DNA of 64,000 nucleotides from an uncultured Paludibacter sp. (GTDB taxonomy: Bacteria; Bacteroidota; Bacteroidia; Bacteroidales; Paludibacteraceae), in the NCBI GenBank assembly GCA_937897985.1, contig CALCBD010000033.1, positions 62,001 to 126,000 of the forward strand, in the 5' to 3' direction. The position numbers and the translations under genes were made by a program. The notes under the pieces were generated by a model. The model was given only the letters and a program-made list of their open reading frames with translations. It was not told the DNA's origin and did not search any database. Of the stretch, positions 8,932-17,274 are shown piece after piece (positions within the stretch are counted from its first letter, which is position 1; each line of letters begins with the position of its first letter).

Positions 8932-11418
8932 ATGAAAAAGCTACTTTTTAAAACAATTTTATCAATTGTTATCAGTGTTTTGGGTTTTTTGACTGCAACT
9001 GCGCAAAACACCACGGCATCTCAGACTTCGGTTGGCGTATATCCCTTAAATCCTTCCCCGACCGATAGTGTCCGCGTTGGATACGCTTATGTATCGAACG
9101 ATGGTTGTCCCGATTATTACCTGGTAATTGATTCGGTGGTCGATAACCGGATTTATGTCAACAAAAAAGAAATTACAGGTACACGTATTTGCACTCAGGT
9201 GATATCCAAATTCGCAGCTATTATCAATTTGGGTATTATCCTGAAACCTACTCTGATTTACTTCGAAGGCAAACTAATCAATACCGTTATTCCGCTATGC
9301 AAAACTGATAAACAAGGAATTGTGGTTGAAGGTAAAGATATTTTTAAAGAACGGCTTTTCATACAGGAAATTTCACCAATAAGCTCGTATATACCACTTT
9401 ACGCTATTCCGAACGTATTACCTTCAAATTTACCAAAATTAAATATCGGCGACAAAGTGAATTTTGGTGGTTATTTACAAAAAAATGATTCTGCAGCCGC
9501 TGCCATCTATCCTCAAAAAATTGTCGGTGTAGCTACGTGCTGGAATGTAATTCCCGATTCATCCACCTGTATCATGAACAGGAAGGGCGAAATAGCCGGA
9601 ACAACTGAAAATTCGAGCATAGTGAAAGACCTGTCAACAGGCGAAAAATTTGAGATAAAAGGAGTAAAACTGGCAATTGGCAGCATCATTACTTTCAAGG
9701 GTACAATTATTCAGTGTGTTACTATACCATGTTACAACATTGTCGATTGTTATAAAATTGTAAGTGTGCCACCTGCACCTTGCGTTACTGATAAAATGGG
9801 TATTGTTGTTCAGGGTGTTGGTGAATGTACAGGGCAGCTTTTCATTGAATTAATTTCGCCTGCTGCTATCGCTGTTAAACAATTGTATAAGTTTAATAAT
9901 AATACGCTCAGCCCCGACGGTACAGTTCAGCCGGTACTGAAGCCGGGTGTTAAGGTTCAGTTTGGCGGTTATCTGGTCAGCAAAGACAACAGTACAGTAC
10001 AACCTTGTAATATCATTGGCGTTGCCACCTGCTGGAACATCATTTCCGATTCAACCGCCTGTGTAATGAACCGAAAAGGTTTTGTAACCGAACTCACTGA
10101 AAATTCGAGCATCGTAAAAGACATTTCTACTGCCGAAAAATTTGAAATCAAAGGTGTGAAGCTGGTCACAGGTTCAGCTATTCTCTTTAAAGGAACTATC
10201 ATTCAATGTATTACAGCACCATGCCTGAATATTGTTGACTGCTATCAAATCATAAGTGTTCCTCCTACTCCATGTGTTATGGACAAAACAGGTGTGGTTG
10301 TTCCGGGAGTTGATGGTTGCACCGGCCGGTTATTTGTTCAGGAGACAACTGAGTCGTCCGGTGTTCCGAATTTGTATGTACTGCGGAATTATATTAATTC
10401 GAACAGTGCAGGAACTACAATTTCCAAGCTTCAGGCCGGTGATAAGGTAAAATTCAGTGCAGTTCTCACAGCCAATGATTCCACGAAAAGTGTTTTATGT
10501 TATACAGTCGGTGAAGTGAAATGCTGGGAACTGATTCCATCGACCAATAAGTACAATCTGGGTGGAAAAGTGATGGCCGGAGATGAATTGATGAAATCGG
10601 GTCTTGCAGTATTATTCAAAAAAGGCGACGGGAAAGCAGTTGCATCGTACACCATAACCGATGGTACTTTCTCATTCAGCAATATTTCTGCTGCTGCCTA
10701 CACATTATATGTAATTCCTGACATCAGTATTTATAAGAATTATTTGCCAACTTTTTATGTTAATAAATTCCTTTTCGAATATGCCGACTATATTAAACTG
10801 AACAGCGACGTAAACGATATGACTGTTTATCTCCGAAACCTGAATATGCCAACCGGTACAGGTAAAATTTCCGGAAATATTTATTATGAAAAGGAACAGC
10901 TGAAAGACAGCATTCTGGCTGCCAAAGGCTCGCTTAGTTCGATTACAAATACAAACAACACTGCCGAAAATGTAACTGTTGTTCTGTTCGATAACACAGG
11001 CCAACCGGCATACTGGACCATAACCGATGCTGTCGGCAATTACTCATTTGGTAATTTATCGTTGAACACCTACAATATAATTTCGGAAACTGCATCGGCA
11101 AGAGGCGAAGCTACAGTAAGTCTCACACCGGTTAACACAACTGCCAGTGCCGATTTAATATTAAAGAGTCCACAGGAACTGACCATCAACAAACAGGTCA
11201 ATGATCAGCTAATCAACCTGTATCCAAATCCGGTCAAAGACCGTCTTGTAATATCTGTAAAGGAAAATTACAGATTAAATATTTTCAGCACTATCGGACA
11301 GTTAATATTTAACAGGACATTGAATTCAGGCATTAATGAAGTGGATGTAAGCACTTTGCAAAAAGGTATTTATATTGTTAAAATCGGCAACACATCCATT
11401 AGATTGTTAAAGGAATAA
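8932..11418 (+). CDS. Secreted repeat protein with type IX secretion sorting domain
   Basis: An 828-residue protein with a signal peptide (about residues 1-24, ending TATAQ). Three repeats of about 160 residues begin at C123, C284 and C448, each with a C-x2-DK-x-G-(I/V)-VV-x-G start. The link regions CWN(V/I)I-x-DS, TENSSIVKD and EKFEIKGVKL are nearly identical between the first two repeats, indicating a recent internal duplication. Each repeat carries several cysteines that could form disulfides. Two carboxypeptidase-regulatory-like beta domains follow (about 545-640 and 645-750). The last 75 residues form a T9SS type A sorting domain (NLYPNPVKDRLVISV ... GIYIVKI). It is likely exported by the Por secretion system and attached to the surface or released. 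The ligand of the repeats is unknown. Confidence 0.88.
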   Translation: MKKLLFKTILSIVISVLGFLTATAQNTTASQTSVGVYPLNPSPTDSVRVGYAYVSNDGCPDYYLVIDSVVDNRIYVNKKEITGTRICTQVISKFAAIINLGIILKPTLIYFEGKLINTVIPLCKTDKQGIVVEGKDIFKERLFIQEISPISSYIPLYAIPNVLPSNLPKLNIGDKVNFGGYLQKNDSAAAAIYPQKIVGVATCWNVIPDSSTCIMNRKGEIAGTTENSSIVKDLSTGEKFEIKGVKLAIGSIITFKGTIIQCVTIPCYNIVDCYKIVSVPPAPCVTDKMGIVVQGVGECTGQLFIELISPAAIAVKQLYKFNNNTLSPDGTVQPVLKPGVKVQFGGYLVSKDNSTVQPCNIIGVATCWNIISDSTACVMNRKGFVTELTENSSIVKDISTAEKFEIKGVKLVTGSAILFKGTIIQCITAPCLNIVDCYQIISVPPTPCVMDKTGVVVPGVDGCTGRLFVQETTESSGVPNLYVLRNYINSNSAGTTISKLQAGDKVKFSAVLTANDSTKSVLCYTVGEVKCWELIPSTNKYNLGGKVMAGDELMKSGLAVLFKKGDGKAVASYTITDGTFSFSNISAAAYTLYVIPDISIYKNYLPTFYVNKFLFEYADYIKLNSDVNDMTVYLRNLNMPTGTGKISGNIYYEKEQLKDSILAAKGSLSSITNTNNTAENVTVVLFDNTGQPAYWTITDAVGNYSFGNLSLNTYNIISETASARGEATVSLTPVNTTASADLILKSPQELTINKQVNDQLINLYPNPVKDRLVISVKENYRLNIFSTIGQLIFNRTLNSGINEVDVSTLQKGIYIVKIGNTSIRLLKE

Positions 11419-11819
11419 TAATCATTACCGAAAAAGCATCAGGGCTGACCCGAATACGGGTCAGCCCTGATTTTTTGCACCTGTACGGATGAACAAACTG
11501 ACATGAAAGGTACAAAAACTATTCGTTTCCGAATAAACACAGGGACATATCACAGGTAACAAACCAATTAAACCGGAAATTTTATTGAAATTGAAAAATA
11601 AAACGGGTTTAATTACTTAAATATCAAAATTACTTTTTAATTTTGGAGGTGTTATCAGCAGAATTTTAGATTCGCAGTTAAAAAAATTCAGGTATCGACC
11701 CTGCGAAATCAAAGTTTTAACAAATAAAACTAAATATATAATTATCAGTGTTTGAATAACGTAGCCATAAAAAGCATCTGATAAACAACTTATTTTCAAA
11801 ACATCGATTATTGCTAAAC
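11419..11819. other. Intergenic region, 401 bp
   Basis: It holds the terminator at its left end. The remainder is AT-rich with no clear promoter consensus, RNA gene or ORF. Confidence 0.5.
11438..11477 (+). terminator. Rho-independent terminator of the T9SS protein gene
   Basis: A perfect 15-bp stem (11438-11452 with 11457-11471) around an AATA loop is followed by a T run. It lies 20 nt after the stop codon. Confidence 0.93.
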
Positions 11820-13550
11820 ATGGGAGCAATTGACCTTCGTACAATATTTCTGAATTTTATTTTCACCGATTTCATAACGCTGGTATTTCTGATAATGTTA
11901 TGGTTTCAGAACCGCAACAGGTATGCAGGTCTCGAATTAATTGCCATCGGATTTGTGTTTAATTTCCTCTGTATAGTATTGATTTTTCTCAGAGGAAATA
12001 TCCCCGATCTGTTTTCAATCGTAGTTTCCAACACATTCGGCATCATAAGCAGTTTTTTTAATCTGTTGGGCTTAGCCAGATTCGTCGGTTATAAACCGAA
12101 TAAATCCTTTAACTACATCATAATTTTCGTATTTATTCTGATTCATACCTATTTCACCTTTGTTAATCCGAACTTATCTGTACGAAGTCTGAACAATGCA
12201 GTCGGATTTCTGATATTCGGCTTACAAACGGTATGGGTACTTTTTCAAAAAACTCCTCAAAAGTTAAGACAATTAACAAGAAATACCGGATTTATTTTTA
12301 TCGTATTTTGTCTTATCAATATTGCCCGAATCATCAATTTCGTTGTTAACGGACATAACCATACAAATGATTATTTTCATACCGGTTATTTTGAAACAGG
12401 AATTTCACTTTCATATCAACTTACGTTGTTGGTAATGGGATTTTTAATCGTTTTGATGATAAATAAACGCCTTACAACCGATATTTCGCAGGAAGAAAGA
12501 AAGCTATCAATAGTCTATCATTCAGTACCATACGCCATAATAATCACACGTAAAAACGACGGCTTTGTTCTCGATGCAAATGAAGGTATGATGAGAATTT
12601 TAGGTTATAAAAGAGAAGAGGTGCTTGGAAAAACAACTCTTGAGCTGAATATATGGGAGCAGATACAGGATCGGGAGAAACTAATTTCTGAACTTTTTCA
12701 AAAAAATAAATCAGGCGAACTTGAATTTCGATTCCGCAAAAAATCGGGTGAATTGGTAGATGGTCAGATTTCAAGTACAAGTGTTGTTGTAGACGACGAA
12801 GATTGTATTTTATCTGTCATCAATGATATCACCTACAAGAAAAAAGCTGAAAAAGAAATTAAAAACTCAAGAGAAGTTTTGAAAAAGATTGTACTGAACC
12901 TGCAAACCGAACAGGAAAAAGAAAAAATAACCGTTGCTTCACTGATCGACAACGAATTGAATCAATCACTTGCAGCATTGCGCATTAACATAGGTATACT
13001 CAAAAAGAAACTTAAACCGAACGGAAATAACATGTCGGATGATGTAATGAAACTGGTCGACGATACTTATCAACAATCAGGAATGACAATTGAACGATCG
13101 CTCACGATGATGAACAGGATGCGTAACGAAGTTTTGTACTTACTGGGTTTTGTCGAAGCTGTGAATTATAGCATTGAAGAAATTGAGAAGAATTTCGGTA
13201 TAAAATGTATTCTGAAGAATAAAACTCACAAAATCGATTTGGAACCCAATAAATCGGCCACTTTATTTATTGTATTTCAACAGTTACTCCATTATATTTT
13301 ACAACAAAATAAAGCTGATATCATTGAAATTAATATCAATCAATCAGACAAAATCCTGTTCATTACCGTATCAGATAACGGAAATATATTTCAACAGGTC
13401 GTATTCCCGGACGAGAATTCCACATTAGCCGAAATTAAAGAAAAGGTTGGTCTGTTCAACGGCACATTGAGTATAATTAAAAACGAAGATTCAGCTTCCG
13501 CAATTTTAATTGAAATGCCATTGTCTGATTGTATACAGAATTTTGGATGA
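11820..13550 (+). CDS. Membrane PAS-domain protein with a degenerate HisKA_3/HATPase core (probable pseudokinase)
   Basis: From the ATG at 11820 the protein has 576 residues. About seven hydrophobic segments fill residues 1-215 and resemble an integral sensory domain. A PAS domain follows (about 228-345; LDANEGMMRILGYKREEVLGK). The C-terminal part aligns with NarX/DesK-type kinases: TVASLIDNELNQSLAALR matches the HisKA_3 pattern RIARELHDELGQSLTALR, but the phospho-acceptor His is Asp (D377). In the ATPase domain the N-box Asn is Tyr (Y492) and the G1 motif is reduced to DNGNIF. No response regulator gene is adjacent. It may act as a ligand-controlled scaffold or allosteric partner; that is inference. 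An upstream TTG at 11811 is a less likely start. Confidence 0.8.
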   Translation: MGAIDLRTIFLNFIFTDFITLVFLIMLWFQNRNRYAGLELIAIGFVFNFLCIVLIFLRGNIPDLFSIVVSNTFGIISSFFNLLGLARFVGYKPNKSFNYIIIFVFILIHTYFTFVNPNLSVRSLNNAVGFLIFGLQTVWVLFQKTPQKLRQLTRNTGFIFIVFCLINIARIINFVVNGHNHTNDYFHTGYFETGISLSYQLTLLVMGFLIVLMINKRLTTDISQEERKLSIVYHSVPYAIIITRKNDGFVLDANEGMMRILGYKREEVLGKTTLELNIWEQIQDREKLISELFQKNKSGELEFRFRKKSGELVDGQISSTSVVVDDEDCILSVINDITYKKKAEKEIKNSREVLKKIVLNLQTEQEKEKITVASLIDNELNQSLAALRINIGILKKKLKPNGNNMSDDVMKLVDDTYQQSGMTIERSLTMMNRMRNEVLYLLGFVEAVNYSIEEIEKNFGIKCILKNKTHKIDLEPNKSATLFIVFQQLLHYILQQNKADIIEININQSDKILFITVSDNGNIFQQVVFPDENSTLAEIKEKVGLFNGTLSIIKNEDSASAILIEMPLSDCIQNFG

Positions 13551-13641
13551 TTTTTACCGGGTAATAACATTAACAGTCAGGTATATATGACAAGAATGAT
13601 TGGTAAAAATCTTTGAAAAGCACATTAGTAATGGTTTATAG

Positions 13642-13678
13642 AAAAGTTTACTGAAATCGTTTCAGTAAACTTTTTTTA
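13642..13678 (+). terminator. Hairpin terminator after the PAS protein gene
   Basis: A perfect 15-bp stem (13642-13656 with 13660-13674) with a TCG loop ends in a T run. Because the stem starts with AAAA it could also act in the reverse direction. Confidence 0.85.
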
Positions 13679-13861
13679 TAGAAGTGTGAAACAAAATGTG
13701 GCAAATTATTAAAGCAACTGAACATGGATTTTCGCTGACAGGCTGGTTTTTAAAAAACGGATTAAATTTTCAATGAATTGAATATACTCAAAGTTACTAT
13801 CCTCATCGGGGCTTTCTCATAAGTTGATTTTTTCCACAACCTGCTTACAATCTGTTATAGA

Positions 13862-13938
13862 TATTTTTGAACGCAACTACACGCACGAAGAAAATACTTT
13901 TGCGGCTTTGTGCCGTAGGGTCTTAGCGTTCAAAAATA
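13862..13938. repeat. Short palindromic element with 13-bp terminal inverted repeats
   Basis: The 77-bp element begins TATTTTTGAACGC and ends GCGTTCAAAAATA, a perfect 13-bp inverted repeat. Inside, CTACACGCACGAAG and a partly complementary GGCTTTGTGCCGTAG extend the palindrome imperfectly. It could be a MITE-like or REP-like repeat; copy number elsewhere in the genome is unknown. Confidence 0.6.
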
Positions 13939-13982
13939 ATAAGGGGTAAGAGAAGAATAGCCAACAATTAATGGAATCGTCA

Positions 13983-14531
13983 CTAAAGCAAATTAGCTCT
14001 ACTGATTTTACTTAATGATTTTATCACATTTCGTCTTGAAGCTCTCATTCCCGGTGATAAATTTTCGGTTTCAAAATTTTCAAGATAAGCCATCATTTCG
14101 GGAATAAGATCTGGCTCAGCCTCACAGAACTTTTGCAACAATCGCAGGGATAGTGCCTGAACGGCAATTGCCGATTTAGCCGAAATCATCCAATCATAAC
14201 AGGCGTCTAATAAATCGACAGGTAAAGGTCGGGGAATGGTCAGGTTATTGAGCACTGAAAGACAACCGCGCTTCAATCCCTGATGTGTAGTGGAAATTGT
14301 GAGTGCTGCGATTTCGTTGAATTGATCGTCAGAAAAAAGCAAGGGCATTTTTTCGCTTATCTTTTGGCAAGCCCACGCTGCCCGCCAGGCGACAGTAATT
14401 TCATCGTCAAAAATCAACTGATATACCAATTCAAAATCATCGGTATTCAGAAATATTTCCTCTGCCAAACGATCGACAAAGTGCTTTGACAGTGGACGAA
14501 GCAGAAAATCTCTGTAGTTCATTTTAAACAT
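13983..14531 (-). CDS. Hypothetical protein with HEAT-like helical repeats
   Basis: A 182-residue all-helical soluble protein. Segments such as DDEITVAWRAAWACQKISEK, LKRGCLSVLNNLTIP and AVQALSLRLLQKFCEAEP have the helix-turn-helix spacing of HEAT/armadillo repeats, which usually mediate protein contacts. It is the last gene of a three-gene minus-strand run (glucosaminidase, DUF721, this gene), 36 nt after the DUF721 stop. A second ATG three codons downstream (MNYRDF) is an alternative start. Similar short HEAT-like proteins are common in Bacteroidota and often carry misleading names; I assign no specific function. Confidence 0.65.
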   Translation of the reverse strand: MFKMNYRDFLLRPLSKHFVDRLAEEIFLNTDDFELVYQLIFDDEITVAWRAAWACQKISEKMPLLFSDDQFNEIAALTISTTHQGLKRGCLSVLNNLTIPRPLPVDLLDACYDWMISAKSAIAVQALSLRLLQKFCEAEPDLIPEMMAYLENFETENLSPGMRASRRNVIKSLSKISRANLL

Positions 14532-14567
14532 TTATTATCCCTGTAACCTCAATAAATCAAAAAACTT

Positions 14568-14858
14568 TTATCTGAAAACTATTTCTTTAATTACCTCCAC
14601 CCCAACATTTTTATTCAACGAATTTTTAATTTCCTCACGTGAAATAAACAAATCATTCCTGAGTACAGAAGACGAAAGACTAACATACAGAATCCTGTTT
14701 TTTATTACTAATCCGGTGGTATAATTTTTTATGTTCTCTCCCAGCACTTTTGGCCATGCATCTATAAGACGTTTTTCATATAATTGTTTATCCAGATGAT
14801 TGGCTTTCAGCACCTGCCCTATTATATCCCGCAATAATTCAGTGTTTTTCTTTCGCAT
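14568..14858 (-). CDS. DUF721 domain protein (DciA-like)
   Basis: A 96-residue protein that is almost all DUF721, with the typical AWPKVLGENIKNYT and NRILYVSLSSSVLRNDL segments. Related proteins in other bacteria (DciA) load the replicative helicase; many Bacteroidota carry a short form like this one. Whether it acts in replication here is inference from the family. It starts 22 nt after the glucosaminidase stop codon, so it is likely in the same transcript. Confidence 0.85.
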   Translation of the reverse strand: MRKKNTELLRDIIGQVLKANHLDKQLYEKRLIDAWPKVLGENIKNYTTGLVIKNRILYVSLSSSVLRNDLFISREEIKNSLNKNVGVEVIKEIVFR

Positions 14859-14880
14859 GATTCAATTATTTCCACAATTT

Positions 14881-15822
14881 TTATCTCAATTTTAACACTT
14901 CGCCGATTTGTGCACCCTGATCGAATGGTTTGTGATTAAGCAGGTACAATTTCTCTGTTTTGATGGCATACAACTGTGCAATCTGATACATAGTTTCATT
15001 TTCAACAACCACATGTGTACTGTATTCTTTTCCGGCTTTATTGCGTTTACTTTGCAAATAAACCAGCGTACCGGCATTCAATTCAGCTGCATCGCCTGTT
15101 TCATTGAATTTCCTGAGTCTGGCTTCACTGATATTGAACTCATCACCAATACTTCCGTACGAATCACCCGGCAAAGCTATCACATACCGGATACCATTGT
15201 TTTTATACAACTGATGATGCATCGAGGCTTCGATGGTCCCCATTCCTGACGATATAAGATTCTCTTCCTTTATACTTTCCTTTACTTTTCTGTAATCCGG
15301 ATTTTTATTTAAATCGTAAGTCTGTAATTCGTAATTTTCTATAATTGCTATCAACTTATACGCATAAGTCGGGTCGGTGGCATATCCTGCTTTTTTCAAT
15401 CCATGCGCCCAGCCTTCATAATCGGTCGGACTCAGGTCGAATAAAAATGCATAACGGGCTTTGTTCCGCAAAAACAACGAATGATCTTCGTATGACTCCA
15501 GTACGCTTGCATACTTTCTGAAACATTCATTTTTACTATCGTCATCATGAAAATACCTGTCACCTGTCCAATCGTGACATTTGATACCGAAATGATTGTT
15601 CGAGTTTTTTACAAAATCGCTTAGTCCGGCTCCCGATTCGAGTAAACCCTGTGCCAGAGTGATACTTGCCGGAATTCCGTGTTCGTTTTGCTGAATTGAG
15701 GCAAGTTCGTGATAAGCTTTTATATAATCGAGATAAGCTTTACTTTTGGTTTGCGGAAATGCATAAACACTGTTCAGAATGAATAAAAATGCAATAAAAC
15801 GTGGAAAGCGCAAAACAGACAT
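14881..15822 (-). CDS. Glucosaminidase-domain and LysM peptidoglycan hydrolase
   Basis: A 313-residue exported protein with an N-terminal signal peptide (about 1-24). Residues about 28-170 form a mannosyl-glycoprotein endo-beta-N-acetylglucosaminidase domain, with the catalytic-region pattern ITLAQGLLESGAGLS and the downstream NNHFGIKCHDW and YEGWAHGLKKAGYATDP motifs. Two LysM modules follow: a weak one (about 213-262, starting IRYVIALPGDSYGSI) and a good one at the C-terminus (about 267-313, HVVVENETMYQIAQLYAI). It should bind and cut peptidoglycan in the periplasm. It is first in the DUF721/HEAT operon and is preceded by a two-part promoter. Confidence 0.92.
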   Translation of the reverse strand: MSVLRFPRFIAFLFILNSVYAFPQTKSKAYLDYIKAYHELASIQQNEHGIPASITLAQGLLESGAGLSDFVKNSNNHFGIKCHDWTGDRYFHDDDSKNECFRKYASVLESYEDHSLFLRNKARYAFLFDLSPTDYEGWAHGLKKAGYATDPTYAYKLIAIIENYELQTYDLNKNPDYRKVKESIKEENLISSGMGTIEASMHHQLYKNNGIRYVIALPGDSYGSIGDEFNISEARLRKFNETGDAAELNAGTLVYLQSKRNKAGKEYSTHVVVENETMYQIAQLYAIKTEKLYLLNHKPFDQGAQIGEVLKLR

Positions 15823-15851
15823 AGGCGATGAATTAATTTTTAAATTTACTG

Positions 15852-15883
15852 CAAAATTATAACTATTTGAACAAAATCATCAA
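15852..15883 (-). promoter_or_regulatory. Promoter of the glucosaminidase operon
   Basis: On the minus strand TTG (15883-15881), a 21-bp spacer and TAATTTTG (15859-15852) fit the Bacteroidota consensus, about 30 nt upstream of the ATG. Confidence 0.65.
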
Positions 15884-15901
15884 TCAGAAAGAATTATTTT
15901 A

Positions 15902-15909
15902 TACTTTTG
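15902..15909 (+). promoter_or_regulatory. -7 box TACTTTTG in the cdd upstream region
   Basis: An exact TAnnTTTG on the plus strand 154 nt before the cdd ATG. It lies next to the divergent glucosaminidase promoter. The -33 element is not clear. Confidence 0.4.
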
Positions 15910-16062
15910 TGAATAGTAATGTTGAATTAAACCCTGAGTTCCGCCGAAAATTTAAAATTCAAAACGTTGCGGGACAAAGCTTTTTCAACAACCTGAATGA
16001 AAATAACCCTGATTTTTAATGAACTGAAAATCCATTAAGTACTAAATCACACAACAAAAAAT

Positions 16063-16545
16063 ATGTTTGAAAGAATAATTGAGACAAAGGTTAGTGTTTA
16101 CAAATATGAGGAATTAAGCGCTGAGTACAGAAAATTAATCGAAAAAGCCAAAGAGCAGGTAAAAAACGCCTATGCACCTTATTCCGGTTTTTCGGTTGGA
16201 GCAGCACTTTTGCTCGAAAACGGCGAAATCTTCGGTGGAAATAATCAGGAAAATGCAGCTTATCCTTCGGGCTTGTGCGCCGAAAGAGTGGCTATGTTTT
16301 ATGCCAATGCACAACATCCTGATATACCGGTAAAAGTAATTGCAATCGCAGCCTACACCAAAGGTGAATTTCTGGCGGAACCTGTAACTCCCTGTGGTTC
16401 ATGCAGACAGGCATTGATAGAATCTGAATCGAGATATGGAAAGGACATCACTGTTATATTGTATGGTACTGAAAACATTTATGTTGTCGAAAATGTGAGA
16501 CAGCTTTTACCTTTGCAATTCGAAAAGAGTAGTTTAAAGCAGTAA
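16063..16545 (+). CDS. cdd: Cytidine deaminase
   Basis: A 160-residue homolog of the short tetrameric cytidine deaminases, which convert cytidine and deoxycytidine to uridine forms for pyrimidine salvage in the cytoplasm. The zinc site is complete: C72-A-E74 (E74 is the proton shuttle) and P-C111-G-S-C114. The substrate-binding APYSGFSVGAAL segment is at 38-49 and NQENAAYPSG at 61-70. It has an N-terminal extension of roughly 20 residues over the usual length; a later start is possible, but no in-frame ATG follows soon. It is transcribed away from the glucosaminidase operon. Confidence 0.95.
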   Translation: MFERIIETKVSVYKYEELSAEYRKLIEKAKEQVKNAYAPYSGFSVGAALLLENGEIFGGNNQENAAYPSGLCAERVAMFYANAQHPDIPVKVIAIAAYTKGEFLAEPVTPCGSCRQALIESESRYGKDITVILYGTENIYVVENVRQLLPLQFEKSSLKQ

Positions 16546-16632
16546 TTTTATCGCTTTTTATTTGGTTTTCTCGCAAATTTATTATACATTGCAACGAATT
16601 TAAGTCCAATCGTTAATTATAGTAAATTACAA

Positions 16633-17016
16633 ATGCAAAAGACTGAATTTAGTATTGAATACCCGCTATACAATTCATCATCAGCAGTGTTGTGGAATTC
16701 AATCGGCACTCCGCTCGGATTATCCGAATGGTTTGCCGATGGGGTCACAGTTACCGAAGATGAATTTGCATTTTCGTGGGATGGACATGAGCAAACTGCA
16801 GTTTTGCAACAAATCAAACCTAACTCTTTCATCAGATTCCACTGGATTGACGATGAAAATCCGGATGCATTTTTCGAACTGAAAATAGTAACACAGCCCA
16901 TATCAGGCGATTTAACGCTTGTTATAACTGATTTTGCCGATCCCGGCGAAAAAGATGACCTGATACTACTATGGAATAAGCAGATAGAAGAACTGCGCAG
17001 AAAAACAGGTATGTAG
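16633..17016 (+). CDS. START-like (SRPBCC) domain protein
   Basis: A 127-residue single-domain protein with the helix-grip fold pattern of Bacteroidota START-like proteins. The N-terminal strand FSIEYPLYNSSSAVLWNSI is followed by GLSEWFADGV, FSWDGHEQTAVL and FIRFHW, and the C-terminal helix starts near EKDDLILLWNKQIEELRR. Members of this superfamily bind hydrophobic ligands; for this branch the ligand is unknown. It sits between cdd and the LptF/G permease with spacing that does not demand co-transcription. Confidence 0.8.
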   Translation: MQKTEFSIEYPLYNSSSAVLWNSIGTPLGLSEWFADGVTVTEDEFAFSWDGHEQTAVLQQIKPNSFIRFHWIDDENPDAFFELKIVTQPISGDLTLVITDFADPGEKDDLILLWNKQIEELRRKTGM

Positions 17017-17096
17017 ATAAAAAAATCTTTAAGAAGTAAAGTCACTTTTTCAAAAATAAAATGCGGACTTTCCACATATAGTGTTTCATCCTTAAG

Positions 17097-17129
17097 GTAT
17101 GCTGACTCTGATAACGGCATACTTTTTTT
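17097..17129 (+). terminator. Possible terminator after the START-like gene
   Basis: GTATGC (17097-17102) pairs with GCATAC (17117-17122), followed by seven T. The loop is long (14 nt), so this is a moderate call. Confidence 0.45.
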
Positions 17130-17274
17130 ATACATTCATTTTCGGAAAAACTTCATAATCAAATGCAGAAATTATTTACCTGAATAACATATATTTAATT
17201 TAATTTCGCAATTCTTTGAATTGATTATTGAACTTTTTGCAGTAATTTTGTTGCTCTTTAATAAAAGGAAATAC

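Larger units (their letters stand above)
13551..13982. other. Convergent intergenic region, 432 bp
   Basis: It lies between the convergent PAS-protein and HEAT-like genes. It holds the terminator at 13642 and a short palindromic element at 13862-13938. No ORF is supported. Confidence 0.6.
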
